DNA of 64,000 nucleotides from Brevibacillus migulae (GCF_004521915.1 NZ_SDKD01000007.1:124001-188000), one strand, 5' to 3'. Shown: positions 52,317 to 62,431, counted from the first letter of the stretch. Numbers and translations are program-made. The notes: generated from the letters alone by a model not told the origin.

Positions 52317-52985
52317 TTAACGCTTGTCTAATTTTTTCGCCAGTCTGTCTCCGATCGCTTGGATCAATTGGACGATGACGATCAAGATGACAAGCGTGGT
52401 AAACATGATGGTGTTATCAAAACGATAGTAGCCAAAGCGAATCGCCAGGTCACCGATTCCCCCGCCGCCTACGATCCCCGCCATGGCCGAAAAACCAAGC
52501 AAGCTGATCGTAGTCACCGTCAGTCCAATGATCAAGCCGGACCGCGCTTCCACCAGGAGAACCTTGTAGATGATGTGCCAAAGGGTTGAGCCCATGGCGA
52601 GTGCTGCTTCGATCACGCCCCGGTTAATCTCCTTGAGGGATCCCTCTACCAGTCGTGCGTAGAACGGAATCGCAGCGACTGTCAGCGGAACGACGGCGGC
52701 TTTGGGTCCTACAATCGTTCCTGCTATCCAGCTGGTGAACGGGATCAGCGCGACGAGCAAGATGACGAACGGCGTGGAGCGAATCACGTTCACCACAAAC
52801 CCGATGATGCGGTTCAGCCACGGTTTCTCGCCGAGCAAGTCATGCTGACTGGTGTAGAGCAGGATGCCGAGCGGGATTCCCAGCAAAGCCGATAAGAAGA
52901 CCGAGATGCTGAGCATGTAGAAGGTTTCAAAAAAAGCCTTGTTGAGATCCGGGATGACTGCGATGATGTCATTGATGATTTGCAT
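52317..52985 (-). CDS. metI: Methionine ABC transporter, permease MetI
   Basis: Five-helix membrane subunit, 222 residues. Segments IRSTPFVILLVALIPF and EAALAMGSTLWHIIYKVLLVEARSG (EAA loop) mark the MetI family. Start overlaps the metN stop by 17 bp, so translation is coupled. Confidence 0.95.
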   Translation of the reverse strand: MQIINDIIAVIPDLNKAFFETFYMLSISVFLSALLGIPLGILLYTSQHDLLGEKPWLNRIIGFVVNVIRSTPFVILLVALIPFTSWIAGTIVGPKAAVVPLTVAAIPFYARLVEGSLKEINRGVIEAALAMGSTLWHIIYKVLLVEARSGLIIGLTVTTISLLGFSAMAGIVGGGGIGDLAIRFGYYRFDNTIMFTTLVILIVIVQLIQAIGDRLAKKLDKR

Positions 52986-53991
52986 ACGGGATCACCTCCG
53001 TTTCAGCCGTTTCCTGCTGCAGATACGCCAACGCCTTCAACCGCTCTTGCTGTTCACCTGTCAGCTCCAGGATGAACACGGCCAGTGGCCGCCCTTGGAT
53101 GTACTCAATCTTCCCGTGCAAAATATTGGCTTGTACTTGGAAAGAACGAATCAGTTTCTCAAACATCGGTTTTTCCGCTTGCTCAGCCAGCAAGGAAATA
53201 CGTACCAACTCACTCTCCGCTTTCGGTTCGAGCAGATGATCAGGCAGCTGCACATCAATCACCGTGCGCACAAATTGCTTGGTCAACTGCTGCCGCGGCT
53301 TGGCAAAGATTTGATACACATCGCCTTCTTCCAACACATGACCATTGGCCATAATGGCTACGCGATGGCAGATCTCTTTGACCACGTGCATTTCATGCGT
53401 AATGAGTACGATGGTCAAGCCCAGCTTTCGATTGATCTCGCGCAGCAACTCGAGGATCGAGCTGGTCGTCATCGGGTCAAGCGCAGACGTGGCTTCGTCG
53501 CAGAGCAGCACCTTCGGGGAATTGGCCAATGCCCGAGCAATGCCCACCCGCTGCTTTTGTCCCCCCGACAGCTCGGAAGGAAAAGCATTGGCTTTATCGC
53601 TTAGTCCCACAAGGTCCAAAAGTTCCTGAATCCGGGCTGCGATCTCCTCCTTGCCCTTTCCCGCCACTTCCATGGCGTAGGCGATATTGCCAGCCACCGT
53701 GCGATTAGCCATCAGGTTGAAATGCTGAAAGATCATCCCGATCGACTGTCGGACCTGACGCAGTTGGTCGCCAGAAAGTTTCGTCAAATCTGTCTGGTCG
53801 ATCAGCACCTGCCCGCTCGTAGGTTTCTCCAGCATGTTCAAGCAACGCAAGAGAGAGCTTTTTCCAGCCCCGCTATATCCCACAATCCCGAAAATTTCAC
53901 CGCGGTTAATCGTGAATGAGACGTCATGGACGGCGGTGATCGTCTTTCCCTTGGTATGATAAGTCTTGGTTAAATGTCGTAGTTCGATCAT
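52969..53991 (-). CDS. metN: Methionine ABC transporter, ATP-binding protein MetN
   Basis: A 340-residue ATPase with Walker A GYSGAGKSSL (~residue 38), signature LSGGQKQRVGIAR, Walker B LLCDEATSALD and switch His in THEMHVV. The C-terminal ~85 residues form the NIL domain (PMFEKLIRSFQVQANILHG) that binds methionine and slows transport. Start ATG 53991 follows CGGAAGGGGTGATTCC. First gene after the SAM-I riboswitch. Confidence 0.96.
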   Translation of the reverse strand: MIELRHLTKTYHTKGKTITAVHDVSFTINRGEIFGIVGYSGAGKSSLLRCLNMLEKPTSGQVLIDQTDLTKLSGDQLRQVRQSIGMIFQHFNLMANRTVAGNIAYAMEVAGKGKEEIAARIQELLDLVGLSDKANAFPSELSGGQKQRVGIARALANSPKVLLCDEATSALDPMTTSSILELLREINRKLGLTIVLITHEMHVVKEICHRVAIMANGHVLEEGDVYQIFAKPRQQLTKQFVRTVIDVQLPDHLLEPKAESELVRISLLAEQAEKPMFEKLIRSFQVQANILHGKIEYIQGRPLAVFILELTGEQQERLKALAYLQQETAETEVIPYANHQ

Positions 53992-54013
53992 GGAATCACC
54001 CCTTCCGAATAAT

Positions 54014-54097
54014 TTAGAAAAACTTGGGTACCTGCCAATTCTTTGGCGGAGCTTAGTTTTTCTTATGTCGATGGGAATTTTATAAATTCCTAACGAC
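54014..54097 (+). repeat. Dispersed two-hairpin repeat, copy E
   Basis: Starts GAAAAACTTGGGTACCTGCC, keeps GGCGGAGCTTAG and CTTATG, and ends with hairpin GGAATTT/AAATTCC. It lies within the metN leader, on the opposite strand, between the SAM-I terminator and the metN ribosome site. Confidence 0.8.
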
Positions 54098-54135
54098 GAA
54101 AAAGCGCTCCTTCTATGAAATAAGAAGGAGCGCAC
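54098..54135 (-). terminator. Terminator of the metN SAM-I riboswitch
   Basis: Minus strand GCGCTCCTTCTTA and AGAAGGAGCGC arms followed by TTTTTCG; lies about 35 bp after the aptamer. Confidence 0.9.
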
Positions 54136-54170
54136 CACTATTACATATGTAACAGAAATGAGAGTTCCTT

Positions 54171-54276
54171 CTTATCTTTCAGGATGTTCTCCTGTAGGAA
54201 TTGGCACCTTCATCTGACGAATCAGAATGGGTTGCCGAGGTTTCATCGGGCCTGTCCCTCCACCTCTCTCGATAAG
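54171..54276 (-). promoter_or_regulatory. SAM-I riboswitch (S-box) upstream of metNIQ
   Basis: Minus strand contains CTTATCGAGAGAGGTGGAGG, GATGAAACCTCGGCAACC, GGTGCCAATTCCTACAG, and AAGATAAG at the 3' end to pair with CTTATC. Terminator follows. SAM should shut off the transporter. Confidence 0.94.
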
Positions 54277-54281
54277 AAAAG

Positions 54282-54311
54282 AGAATATAGTCATATTCAA
54301 TGTTTTTTCAA
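54282..54311 (-). promoter_or_regulatory. Candidate promoter of the metNIQ leader
   Basis: On the minus strand TTGAAA and TATTCT are spaced 18 bp and end just upstream of the aptamer. A second candidate is TTGACA-17-TACGAT at 54325-54353, further upstream. I cannot decide between them. Confidence 0.45.
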
Positions 54312-54366
54312 AAGGAATGAAACTATCGTAATGCTATTCATTCATGTTGTCAACCTCTTTTTGCAG

Positions 54367-55017
54367 TTACGCTTGATAAAAGGTTTGCGGTGCTTTCCGC
54401 CATTCGGACAGGAGCTGCTCTTTTGCCTCATCAATGATCCCCTGCTCGCGTGCCACACTTAATAAAGCTGTATAGTTGGACAAGGTGGAAAAAGAAACTC
54501 CTGCTCCCGCAAATAAATCCTCTGCGGTCTGGAATTGATAGCTGAAAATAGCTGCCACTCCCAGCACATTCCCGCCTTCCGCTTGAACAGCCTGTGCAGC
54601 CTTCAATGAGCTGCCCCCTGTAGATATCAAATCCTCGATGACTACTACCTTTTGTCCCTGATCAAGCTTTCCTTCAATCTGATTCTGCCGCCCGTGCGCT
54701 TTTGCCTTGTCACGTACATAGATCATCGGCAGGTTGAATAGTTCCGCTACCCATGCCGCATGCGGGATGCCTGCTGTAGCCGTTCCGGCGATCACCTCGA
54801 CATCCGGATAGCGCTCGCGGATCATGTCGGCGAAGCTTTGGGCGATCAGCTTGCGCACAGCTGGATAGGACATGGTGATCCGATTATCGCAATAGATCGG
54901 TGACTTGATTCCGGACGTCCAGGTAAATGGTTCATCCGGTCTCAAATGGACCGCTCCTATCTCCAGCAATCGACTGGCGATTTGCTTTGCTGTATCAGTT
55001 ATCCCCGCTTGACTCAT
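54367..55017 (-). CDS. pyrE: Orotate phosphoribosyltransferase
   Basis: Turns orotate and PRPP into OMP. The 216 residues have the PRPP motif VVVIEDLISTGGSSLKA (~residue 120), the TSGIKSPIYCDNR orotate loop and the KAHGRQNQIEG flexible lid. Last gene of the pyr operon, 18 bp after pyrF. No strong terminator was seen between it and the metN promoter region. Confidence 0.96.
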   Translation of the reverse strand: MSQAGITDTAKQIASRLLEIGAVHLRPDEPFTWTSGIKSPIYCDNRITMSYPAVRKLIAQSFADMIRERYPDVEVIAGTATAGIPHAAWVAELFNLPMIYVRDKAKAHGRQNQIEGKLDQGQKVVVIEDLISTGGSSLKAAQAVQAEGGNVLGVAAIFSYQFQTAEDLFAGAGVSFSTLSNYTALLSVAREQGIIDEAKEQLLSEWRKAPQTFYQA

Positions 55018-55035
55018 CCTCGGTTCCCCCTTGTT

Positions 55036-55755
55036 CTATTTTCCAACAACCGCTTGCCATACCGCCAGAGGATCGCGTGCCGCTGTTACGGCTCGGCCGA
55101 TCACGATATAGTCACTTCCCAGATCGAAAGCTTCCTTTGGTGTGGTGATGCGTGATTGGTCTCCCGCCTCCGCCCCTTTTGGCCGAATGCCCGGTGTAAC
55201 GGTTAGAAAAGACCCGCCCGCCACCTTTTTGATCATCGGTACCTCCAGCGGAGAGGCAACGACGCCATCCAGTCCGGCTTCCTTGGTCAGCACGGCATAC
55301 TGGAGCACTGCTTCCTCTACGGTACCCGGTATCCCGAGCTCCCGGTTCATGACTGTCTGACTCGTGCTGGTCAGCATCGTGACCCCGATCAGAAGGGGAC
55401 GAGGGCTTCCCGCCGGCGTCCCTTCCTCCAATCCTTCCCGTGCCGCCGCCATCATGGCTTTGCCGCCTGCCGCATGCACATTGATCATGTCTACCCCTAA
55501 CCGCGCTAGGCTTTTCATAGCCCCTTTCGCCGTGTTGGGAATATCGTGAGTCTTCATATCCAGAAAGATGCGAAGACCTTGTTCCTTCAGGCTATAGATG
55601 ACTTCTGGACCAGCTGCGTAAAACAATTCCATGCCTACCTTGACATAGCGAATCTGCCCTTCAAGTTGAGACAGACATTGTTCCACTTCCCCAATCGTTT
55701 GAAAATCAAGCGCGAGTATGGTGCGTTCACGCAAATCGATCGATTGTCCTATCAT
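55036..55755 (-). CDS. pyrF: Orotidine-5'-phosphate decarboxylase
   Basis: Decarboxylates OMP to UMP. The 239-residue TIM barrel starts MIGQSIDLRERTILALDF; the catalytic set is DMKTHDIPNT (Lys-Asp-Lys motif region) and TPGIRPKGAEAGDQSRI. The gene lies 9 bp after carB. In B. subtilis pyrK and pyrD come between; here they do not. Confidence 0.96.
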   Translation of the reverse strand: MIGQSIDLRERTILALDFQTIGEVEQCLSQLEGQIRYVKVGMELFYAAGPEVIYSLKEQGLRIFLDMKTHDIPNTAKGAMKSLARLGVDMINVHAAGGKAMMAAAREGLEEGTPAGSPRPLLIGVTMLTSTSQTVMNRELGIPGTVEEAVLQYAVLTKEAGLDGVVASPLEVPMIKKVAGGSFLTVTPGIRPKGAEAGDQSRITTPKEAFDLGSDYIVIGRAVTAARDPLAVWQAVVGK

Positions 55756-55764
55756 TTGTGCCTC

Positions 55765-58700
55765 CTACGCCTGTACAGGGATTTTGGCAAACTGCTGTTG
55801 TGGCATCGCTTCGGTGGAGAACGTGATGGTTTCCAGTACATGCAAGAGCGCTTTTGCCGTATCAAGCGATGTGAGACATACCGCTCCGTTTTCTACCGCT
55901 TCCCTGCGGATACGGAAACCGTCGCGTTGCGGTGTTTTTCCTTTGGTCAACGTATTGAGCACCAGATTGACTTCTCCGGAGTGAATCGCATCAAGCAGAT
56001 TCGGCGTACCCTCCCATAGCTTTTGCACCCGGGTGACCTGGAATCCGGCTTGCTCCAAATAATCGGCGGTACCCGCTGTCGCCATCAATTTATAGCCGAT
56101 GCTGTGGAAGCGTTTGACGATTTCGAGAGCTTCCTGTTTATCTTTATCCGCTACGGTAACCAGCAAGGTGCCGTGTGTCTTGATGTTCATGCCGGCTGCC
56201 ACCAGCCCTTTGTACAATGCTTTTGCCAGCGTACGCTCCCGTCCCATGACTTCACCTGTCGATTTCATCTCTGGTCCGAGCGTGATGTCTACCCGGCGCA
56301 GCTTGGTAAAGGAGAACACCGGTACCTTGACGGAGACCATCTCTTCCTCCGGATGATAGCCTGTAGCATAGCCTTGTTCTGGTATGGAATGCCCCAGAAT
56401 GGCTTTTGTCGCGATGTTTGCCATCGGGATGCCTGTCACCTTGGAAAGGAATGGCACCGTACGGGATGAACGTGGGTTTACTTCGATCACGTAAGGGCGG
56501 TTTTTGTAAATCACGAACTGGATGTTCAAGAGCCCTTTGATTTGCAGCGCTTTTGCCAGCTTCGTGGTCATTTCGATGAGCTCTTCCTTGATTTCCACGG
56601 ACAGCGATTGCGGCGGATAGACCGCGATGGAGTCACCGGAGTGCACCCCTGCCCGCTCGATATGCTCCATGATGCCAGGAATCAGGACGTTTTCTCCGTC
56701 GCAAATGGCGTCTACCTCAGCCTCGATGCCCAGCATGTAGCGGTCGATCAGTACCGGATGCTCTGGATTCACTTTTACTGCCTGTTCCATGTAGGACACC
56801 AGTTCCTGCTCGTTATAGACGATTTCCATCGCACGACCACCCAATACATAAGATGGACGAACCAGCACTGGGAAGCCCAAGCCTTCTGCTGCTGCAATTG
56901 CTCCTTCCACCGACGTAACGGTTTTTCCCGGTGGTTGGGCCAAATCCAGCTCGCGCAGCAACGCTTCGAATTTTTCGCGATTCTCTGCGGCATCGATATT
57001 TTCCAGGCTGGTACCCAGGATCTTGATCCCGCGTTTTGCTAATTTATCCGCAAGATTAATCGCTGTCTGTCCGCCGAACTGTACGATAACACCTTCTGGC
57101 TGCTCCTTGTCGAGAATATTCATCACATCCTCGATATAGAGCGGTTCGAAGTAAAGGCGATCTGACGTATTGAAATCGGTAGAAACGGTTTCCGGATTAT
57201 TATTGATAATCACAGCTTCGTAGCCAGCTTCTCGCAATGCCCACACCGCGTGTACAGTCGCGTAGTCGAACTCGATCCCCTGTCCGATCCGAATCGGCCC
57301 GGAGCCCAGCACCACGACACGTTTTTTCCCTGTCTCGATGCGCTCATCTTCCTGCTCGTAGCTGGAGTAGTAGTATGGCGTTTGCGCTTCAAACTCCGCC
57401 GCGCACGTATCCACCATTTTATAGACGGGAACCATTCCCTTGCCGATGCGCAGGCTGCGGACTTCCTCCTCTGCCTTGCCAGTCAGCTCCGCGATTTTCC
57501 GGTCGGTAAAGCCAAGTCGCTTTGCTTGATAAAGTGTTTCTTCCGTCAGACCAAAGTCAGCGAGCATGCGCTCTTGATCAATTAGCTTCGCCAGCTTGTT
57601 CAGGAAAAACAGATCGATCTTGGTCAGATCATGCAGCTCCTCGATGGTTATACCGCGGCGCATGGCTTCGGCCAACAGGAAGATCCGTTCATCATCGGCC
57701 GCCACAATTCGCTGCTGCAGCACATCTGTCGGGATCTGAGCGGCTTCCGGCAGCTCCAGATGGTAGGCTCCCACTTCCAGCGATCGGATCGCTTTCATGA
57801 TCGATTCTTCAAATGTGCGTCCGATCGCCATCACCTCGCCCGTTGCTTTCATCTGGGTGCCCAGACGACGGTTGGCAGACTGGAATTTATCGAATGGCCA
57901 GCGTGGAATTTTGCTCACCACGTAGTCGAGGGTTGGCTCGAAGCAAGCGTAGGTTTGCCCGGTCACCGGGTTCTTCAATTCGTCCAAGGTATAGCCAATC
58001 GCAATCTTTGCCGCCATTTTCGCAATCGGATAGCCGGTTGCTTTGGAAGCGAGCGCCGAGGAACGGCTCACGCGTGGATTTACCTCGATCACATAGTATT
58101 GGAAGCTGTGCGGGTCGAGCGCGTATTGCACGTTGCAGCCGCCCTCGATGCCCAGCGCACGGATGATGTTCAGCGCGGAAGAACGCAGCATCTGATACTC
58201 GCGGTCAGACAGCGTCTGGCTCGGCGCGACGACGATGCTGTCCCCGGTATGCACGCCGACCGGATCGATATTTTCCATATTGCAGACCACGATGCAGTTG
58301 TCATTCGCATCGCGCATAACCTCATATTCTACTTCCTTCATCCCGGCGATGCTCTTCTCGATCAAGCACTGGGTAATCGGCGAATATTTCAGACCGGATG
58401 CTACGATTTCACGCAGGCTGGCTTCATCGTCACAAATCCCGCCGCCTGTTCCACCCAGCGTGTAGGCAGGGCGTACAATGATCGGATAGCCGATTTCATT
58501 TGCAAAAGTAACGGCTTCCTCCACGGTGCTGACAATCGTAGAATCCGGAACCGGTTCACCCAGCTCCTTCATCAAGGCGCGGAACAGCTCACGGTCTTCC
58601 GCCTGCTTGATCGAGGAGAGCTTGGTTCCCAGCAGCTTCACATTCTCCGCTTCCAGGACACCTGCTTCTGCCAAGGCTACCGCCATATTCAATCCGGTCT

Positions 58701-58977
58701 GTCCACCGAGAGTAGGCAAAAGTCCGTCTGGTTTTTCCTGGCGAATGACACGTGTCACAAACTCTGGCGTGATCGGCTCAATATATACCTTGTCCGCCAT
58801 ATTGGTGTCGGTCATGATCGTCGCTGGGTTGGAGTTGATCAGGACAACCTCCATGCCTTCTTCCTTCAATGCTTGGCAAGCCTGGGTTCCCGCGTAGTCG
58901 AATTCGGCAGCCTGCCCGATCACGATTGGACCGGAGCCGATCACCAGGATTTTTTTCAGGTTAGCGTGTTTTGGCAT
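55765..58977 (-). CDS. carB: Carbamoyl-phosphate synthase large subunit, pyrimidine-specific
   Basis: Makes carbamoyl phosphate from bicarbonate, ammonia and two ATP. The 1070 residues contain two homologous ATP-grasp halves (each with [10 protein letters not shown]- and [12 protein letters not shown]-type starts and GGTGGGIC- and [11 protein letters not shown]-type loops) and a C-terminal MGS-like regulatory domain (~residues 935-1070) where UMP and ornithine act in relatives. Overlaps carA by 17 bp. Paired within a PyrR-attenuated operon, so this is the pyrimidine enzyme. Confidence 0.97.
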   Translation of the reverse strand: MPKHANLKKILVIGSGPIVIGQAAEFDYAGTQACQALKEEGMEVVLINSNPATIMTDTNMADKVYIEPITPEFVTRVIRQEKPDGLLPTLGGQTGLNMAVALAEAGVLEAENVKLLGTKLSSIKQAEDRELFRALMKELGEPVPDSTIVSTVEEAVTFANEIGYPIIVRPAYTLGGTGGGICDDEASLREIVASGLKYSPITQCLIEKSIAGMKEVEYEVMRDANDNCIVVCNMENIDPVGVHTGDSIVVAPSQTLSDREYQMLRSSALNIIRALGIEGGCNVQYALDPHSFQYYVIEVNPRVSRSSALASKATGYPIAKMAAKIAIGYTLDELKNPVTGQTYACFEPTLDYVVSKIPRWPFDKFQSANRRLGTQMKATGEVMAIGRTFEESIMKAIRSLEVGAYHLELPEAAQIPTDVLQQRIVAADDERIFLLAEAMRRGITIEELHDLTKIDLFFLNKLAKLIDQERMLADFGLTEETLYQAKRLGFTDRKIAELTGKAEEEVRSLRIGKGMVPVYKMVDTCAAEFEAQTPYYYSSYEQEDERIETGKKRVVVLGSGPIRIGQGIEFDYATVHAVWALREAGYEAVIINNNPETVSTDFNTSDRLYFEPLYIEDVMNILDKEQPEGVIVQFGGQTAINLADKLAKRGIKILGTSLENIDAAENREKFEALLRELDLAQPPGKTVTSVEGAIAAAEGLGFPVLVRPSYVLGGRAMEIVYNEQELVSYMEQAVKVNPEHPVLIDRYMLGIEAEVDAICDGENVLIPGIMEHIERAGVHSGDSIAVYPPQSLSVEIKEELIEMTTKLAKALQIKGLLNIQFVIYKNRPYVIEVNPRSSRTVPFLSKVTGIPMANIATKAILGHSIPEQGYATGYHPEEEMVSVKVPVFSFTKLRRVDITLGPEMKSTGEVMGRERTLAKALYKGLVAAGMNIKTHGTLLVTVADKDKQEALEIVKRFHSIGYKLMATAGTADYLEQAGFQVTRVQKLWEGTPNLLDAIHSGEVNLVLNTLTKGKTPQRDGFRIRREAVENGAVCLTSLDTAKALLHVLETITFSTEAMPQQQFAKIPVQA

Positions 58978-60058
58978 AGCTTTTCTCCTCCTTGGTGCTT
59001 ACGATCATGTCGAGAAATTGGTCAAACAAGTAGCCGGAATCATATGGTCCTGGTGCTGCTTCAGGGTGATACTGTACGGAAAATGCTTGTTTCTTCACAT
59101 CGCGCAAGCCTTCAATCGTGCCGTCATTCAGCGCCAGATGGGTCACTTCCAGACCAGTGCCTGCGATCGAATCTTCCTTCACCGCATAGCCGTGATTTTG
59201 CGAGGTGATGTAGGTGCGTCCGGTCGTCAGCTCTTTGACCGGATGGTTGCCGCCGCGATGGCCGAATTTCAGTTTTTCTGTATCCGCTCCGGAAGCCAGT
59301 GCGAACAACTGATGGCCGAGACAGATGCCGAACAAGGGATATTCTCCAAGGATTTGAGCAATCGTCTGAATGGACTGCGGTACGTCTTTCGGGTCGCCAG
59401 GTCCATTCGAAAGCAGGATGCCATCCGGCTGCAGGCGGCGAATTTCTTCTGCCGTCACGTTGTACGGGACAACCACTACATCGCAGCCGCGTTTGGTCAG
59501 CTCGCGCAAAATGCCGTGCTTGGAACCATAATCCACAAGCACCACACGATGGCCCGTGCCCGGCGCACTAAATACACTCTTGGTGGATACACGGGAGACT
59601 TGATCGGTCATTAACGTTGCTTGCTGCAAGGAGGCGACTAACTCTTCCAGCGGGGCGTCGCTGGTCGTAATCATCCCTTTGAGTGTTCCGAAGTGGCGGA
59701 TTTTACGTGTCAGCATCCGTGTGTCCACACCGGAGATTCCCGGGATCTCATACGCCTTCAGCAGTTCGTCGAGCGTGCTGGTGCTGCGCCAGTTGCTTGG
59801 CAGATCGCAGTGCTCCCGGACCACAAACCCGTGGATGAATGGGCGGACCGCTTCAAAATCGTCACGATTGATCCCGTAGTTGCCGATCAGCGGATAGGTC
59901 ATCGTCACAATTTGCCCGCAGTAGGACGGATCAGACAATACCTCCTGATACCCCGTCAATCCGGTGTTAAACACCACTTCTCCCAGGCTTTCCGTCACAG
60001 CCCCAAAAGCAGTGCCGATGCACTCCGTACCATCTTCCAGAATCAGTCTCGCTTTCAT
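58961..60058 (-). CDS. carA: Carbamoyl-phosphate synthase small subunit
   Basis: Glutaminase subunit (365 residues). N-terminal domain starts [20 protein letters not shown]; the class I amidotransferase domain has the nucleophile cysteine in [13 protein letters not shown] and histidine and glutamate in [11 protein letters not shown]. Overlaps carB. Its gap to pyrC is 15 bp. Confidence 0.97.
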   Translation of the reverse strand: MKARLILEDGTECIGTAFGAVTESLGEVVFNTGLTGYQEVLSDPSYCGQIVTMTYPLIGNYGINRDDFEAVRPFIHGFVVREHCDLPSNWRSTSTLDELLKAYEIPGISGVDTRMLTRKIRHFGTLKGMITTSDAPLEELVASLQQATLMTDQVSRVSTKSVFSAPGTGHRVVLVDYGSKHGILRELTKRGCDVVVVPYNVTAEEIRRLQPDGILLSNGPGDPKDVPQSIQTIAQILGEYPLFGICLGHQLFALASGADTEKLKFGHRGGNHPVKELTTGRTYITSQNHGYAVKEDSIAGTGLEVTHLALNDGTIEGLRDVKKQAFSVQYHPEAAPGPYDSGYLFDQFLDMIVSTKEEKSYAKTR

Positions 60059-60073
60059 TGCAGTTCCCCCTCG

Positions 60074-61351
60074 TTATCCTTGATATACTATCTTTCCTGC
60101 TGTCATTGTCAGTGTCGGCCAGCCTTTGCAGCGCCATCCAGCAAATGGTGTGTTTTTCCCTTTGCTGGCGAATGCGGCTGGATCGATCTCTTTTTCTTCA
60201 TCCAGATCAATCACCGTCAGATCTGCAGGTGCGCCTTCCTCCAGGCGTCCATATGGCAGCCCGAAGATTTCAGCAGGTTTTCTCGTCATTTTCTCAACCA
60301 GTTCAACCAGTGTGAGCTCGCCAGTCAGCACCAGATGCGTGTAGAGCAACGGAAAAGCGGTCTCCAGACCAACGATGCCAAATGGCGCTCGCGCAAGCCC
60401 GTTTGCCTTTTCCTCAGCCGTGTGCGGAGCATGGTCTGTCGCAATGATGTCGATCGTGCCGTCTTTCAGTCCCGCAATCAGTGCAGCCCGATCCTCCCGG
60501 GAGCGCAGCGGCGGGTTCATCTTCCAGTTTGCATCCAAGCTATCCGGAATATCTTCCTCACACAGAAGCAGATGATGTGGCGTTACCTCTGTCGTGACGT
60601 TCACCCCTGCCCGTTTCCCGTCGCGCACCAAGCGCACCGATTCCTTCGCGCTGATATGGCACACGTGGTAATGAACCCCTGTCTGCTCTGCCAGCAAAAT
60701 ATCGCGTCCGACATGGATGGACTCCGATTCGGAAGGGATCCCTGGCAAACCATGGCGGGCTGCCACCACGCCATCGTGCAGGGCGCTGCCCGGGATCAGC
60801 AGGTCGTCATCCTCGCAGTGCGCCACGACGGACAATCCCAATTCCTGTGCGCGTTTCATCGCTTGCTTCATCATCTGGCTGGACTGGACGCCAACCCCGT
60901 CATCTGTTAGCGCGAAAATGCCCGCTTCTTTCAAGGCCGCAAAGTCTGTCAGCTCTTTTCCCAGCTGACGCACGGTGATGGCGCCATACGGGATGACACG
61001 GGCAAGCCCCGCTTCTTTTGCTTTTTGCAAAATGTACGTCACCGTCTCTACCGAATCGATGGAGGGTCTTGTATTTGGCATGCAGGCGATGGTCGTGAAG
61101 CCGCCACGTACGGCTGCTGCCGCTCCAGTCGCGATCGTTTCCTTCGCTTCAAAGCCCGGCTCGCGCAGATGCACGTGTACATCGACAAAGCCTGCCGAGA
61201 GGAATTTGCCTTGCAGATCGATAACCTCGTGGCCGGTATGGTCCAGCTGATCCGCTATGCGGGAAATCGTACCCTCTTCAATCAAAATTTCTTTTGTCTC
61301 CAAGCTACCTGCTTGGTTCAGAAGCTTGCCATTTGTAAGGATGATGCCCAT
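60074..61351 (-). CDS. pyrC: Dihydroorotase
   Basis: Zinc amidohydrolase of the class I (PyrC, 425 residues) type. Metal-binding DVHVHLREPGFE (HxH), HCEDDDLL, VCHISAKE, and IATDHAPHTAEEK motifs are complete. The start overlaps the pyrB stop by 34 bp. No carboxylysine site is displaced. Confidence 0.96.
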   Translation of the reverse strand: MGIILTNGKLLNQAGSLETKEILIEEGTISRIADQLDHTGHEVIDLQGKFLSAGFVDVHVHLREPGFEAKETIATGAAAAVRGGFTTIACMPNTRPSIDSVETVTYILQKAKEAGLARVIPYGAITVRQLGKELTDFAALKEAGIFALTDDGVGVQSSQMMKQAMKRAQELGLSVVAHCEDDDLLIPGSALHDGVVAARHGLPGIPSESESIHVGRDILLAEQTGVHYHVCHISAKESVRLVRDGKRAGVNVTTEVTPHHLLLCEEDIPDSLDANWKMNPPLRSREDRAALIAGLKDGTIDIIATDHAPHTAEEKANGLARAPFGIVGLETAFPLLYTHLVLTGELTLVELVEKMTRKPAEIFGLPYGRLEEGAPADLTVIDLDEEKEIDPAAFASKGKNTPFAGWRCKGWPTLTMTAGKIVYQG

Positions 61352-62262
61352 TTACTCTCGCCTCCGGTCATTAAAGTTTCCAATACAGCCATGCGTACTG
61401 GCACGCCGTTGCTCATTTGGGTAAAGATCAGGGATTGCTCGGCTTCCACCAGATTCGTGTCAATTTCCACGCCTCGGTTGATCGGAGCCGGATGCATGAT
61501 CACCGCTCCTTTTTTCATCCGCTGGGCCCGCTCTAGCGTCAGGCCATAGGCTTGATGGTACAGCTCTTTTGTATCGAACAGGGCATGCTCATGACGTTCC
61601 AGCTGTACGCGCAGCATCATCACCACATCCGCGGTTTCGATCGCTTCCTCGATGTCGACCGTTTTTACGCCAGCAGGCACTTCTTCCTTGGCCCGCATCA
61701 TGCTCGGAGGTCCGGAAAGAATCAGCTCCGCCCCCAGCTTAGGCAGCGCATGCAGGTGAGAACCCAGCACACGGCTGTGGCGCAGGTCACCGATTATCGC
61801 AACCTTCAGCCCGGCAATCTTGCCAAAATAGCGTTTCATCGTAAGCAGATCGAGCAGACACTGGGTCGGATGCTCATTCGTGCCATCCCCCGCATTGATT
61901 AGCCGCAGCTGGACTTGACCGGCCAGATCCTGCAGCAATTGATTTTCTTTCGTACGTATCACAGCTGCTTCGACACCCATCGATTCTAACGTCCGCAGCG
62001 TATCGTAGACTGTTTCCCCTTTTGTTGTGGAAGAGGTTTCCGCTGTAAAGTTCAGCACGTGAGCCCCCAGCCGTTTTTCCGCGACTTCGAAGGAAAAGCG
62101 CGTCCGCGTGCTCGGCTCCAAAAACAGATTGGCTACAAATCTGCCGTTCAGAATATCCGTCTGTTCACCCGGGCGCTCTGCCCATGCGTTCGCTCGGTCT
62201 AACAGCGCTTCGATCTGTGGTTTCTCCAGTTCTTTCATGCCGATCAGGTGGTTCATGCTCAC
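61318..62262 (-). CDS. pyrB: Aspartate carbamoyltransferase catalytic chain
   Basis: First committed step of pyrimidine synthesis: carbamoyl phosphate plus aspartate to carbamoyl aspartate. Carbamoyl-phosphate loop STRTRFSFEVAEKRLG, HPTQCLLDLLT, and the aspartate loop HPAPINRGVEI are present. About 314 residues. I start it at GTG 62262 (GGAGGGATTCGCC upstream); the ATG two codons later is also possible. Just downstream of a PyrR attenuator. Shares an overlap with pyrC. Confidence 0.95.
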   Translation of the reverse strand: MSMNHLIGMKELEKPQIEALLDRANAWAERPGEQTDILNGRFVANLFLEPSTRTRFSFEVAEKRLGAHVLNFTAETSSTTKGETVYDTLRTLESMGVEAAVIRTKENQLLQDLAGQVQLRLINAGDGTNEHPTQCLLDLLTMKRYFGKIAGLKVAIIGDLRHSRVLGSHLHALPKLGAELILSGPPSMMRAKEEVPAGVKTVDIEEAIETADVVMMLRVQLERHEHALFDTKELYHQAYGLTLERAQRMKKGAVIMHPAPINRGVEIDTNLVEAEQSLIFTQMSNGVPVRMAVLETLMTGGESKWASSLQMASF

Positions 62263-62292
62263 GGCGAATCCCTCCGTATACATTTTTGGATA

Positions 62293-62417
62293 GAAAAAGC
62301 TTCTTGTCTTTGCGCAAACGAAGGCAGCAAAGGCAAGAAGCTTTGGATGAAAAGCTTCCCAGCGTGCAGGAGAAAAGAACCCCTGCGTTCCTTGCCAGCC
62401 TCACGGGACCGAATTAA
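62293..62417 (-). promoter_or_regulatory. PyrR-binding attenuator upstream of pyrB
   Basis: On the minus strand TCCCGTGAGGCTGG (62395-62410) is the PyrR binding loop (consensus UCCnGnGAGGCU). Downstream a long stem, AAGCTTCTTG/CAAGAAGCTT, followed by TTTTTC, is the terminator. PyrR with UMP should expose it. Confidence 0.9.
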
Positions 62418-62431
62418 AGGATTAGGGACAG

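Noticed and set aside
57631-59208. Long open frame (525 codons, plus strand) opposite carB
   Set aside because: Fully antisense to carB; composition rich in Arg/His/Cys is typical of shadow frames in GC-rich coding sequence.
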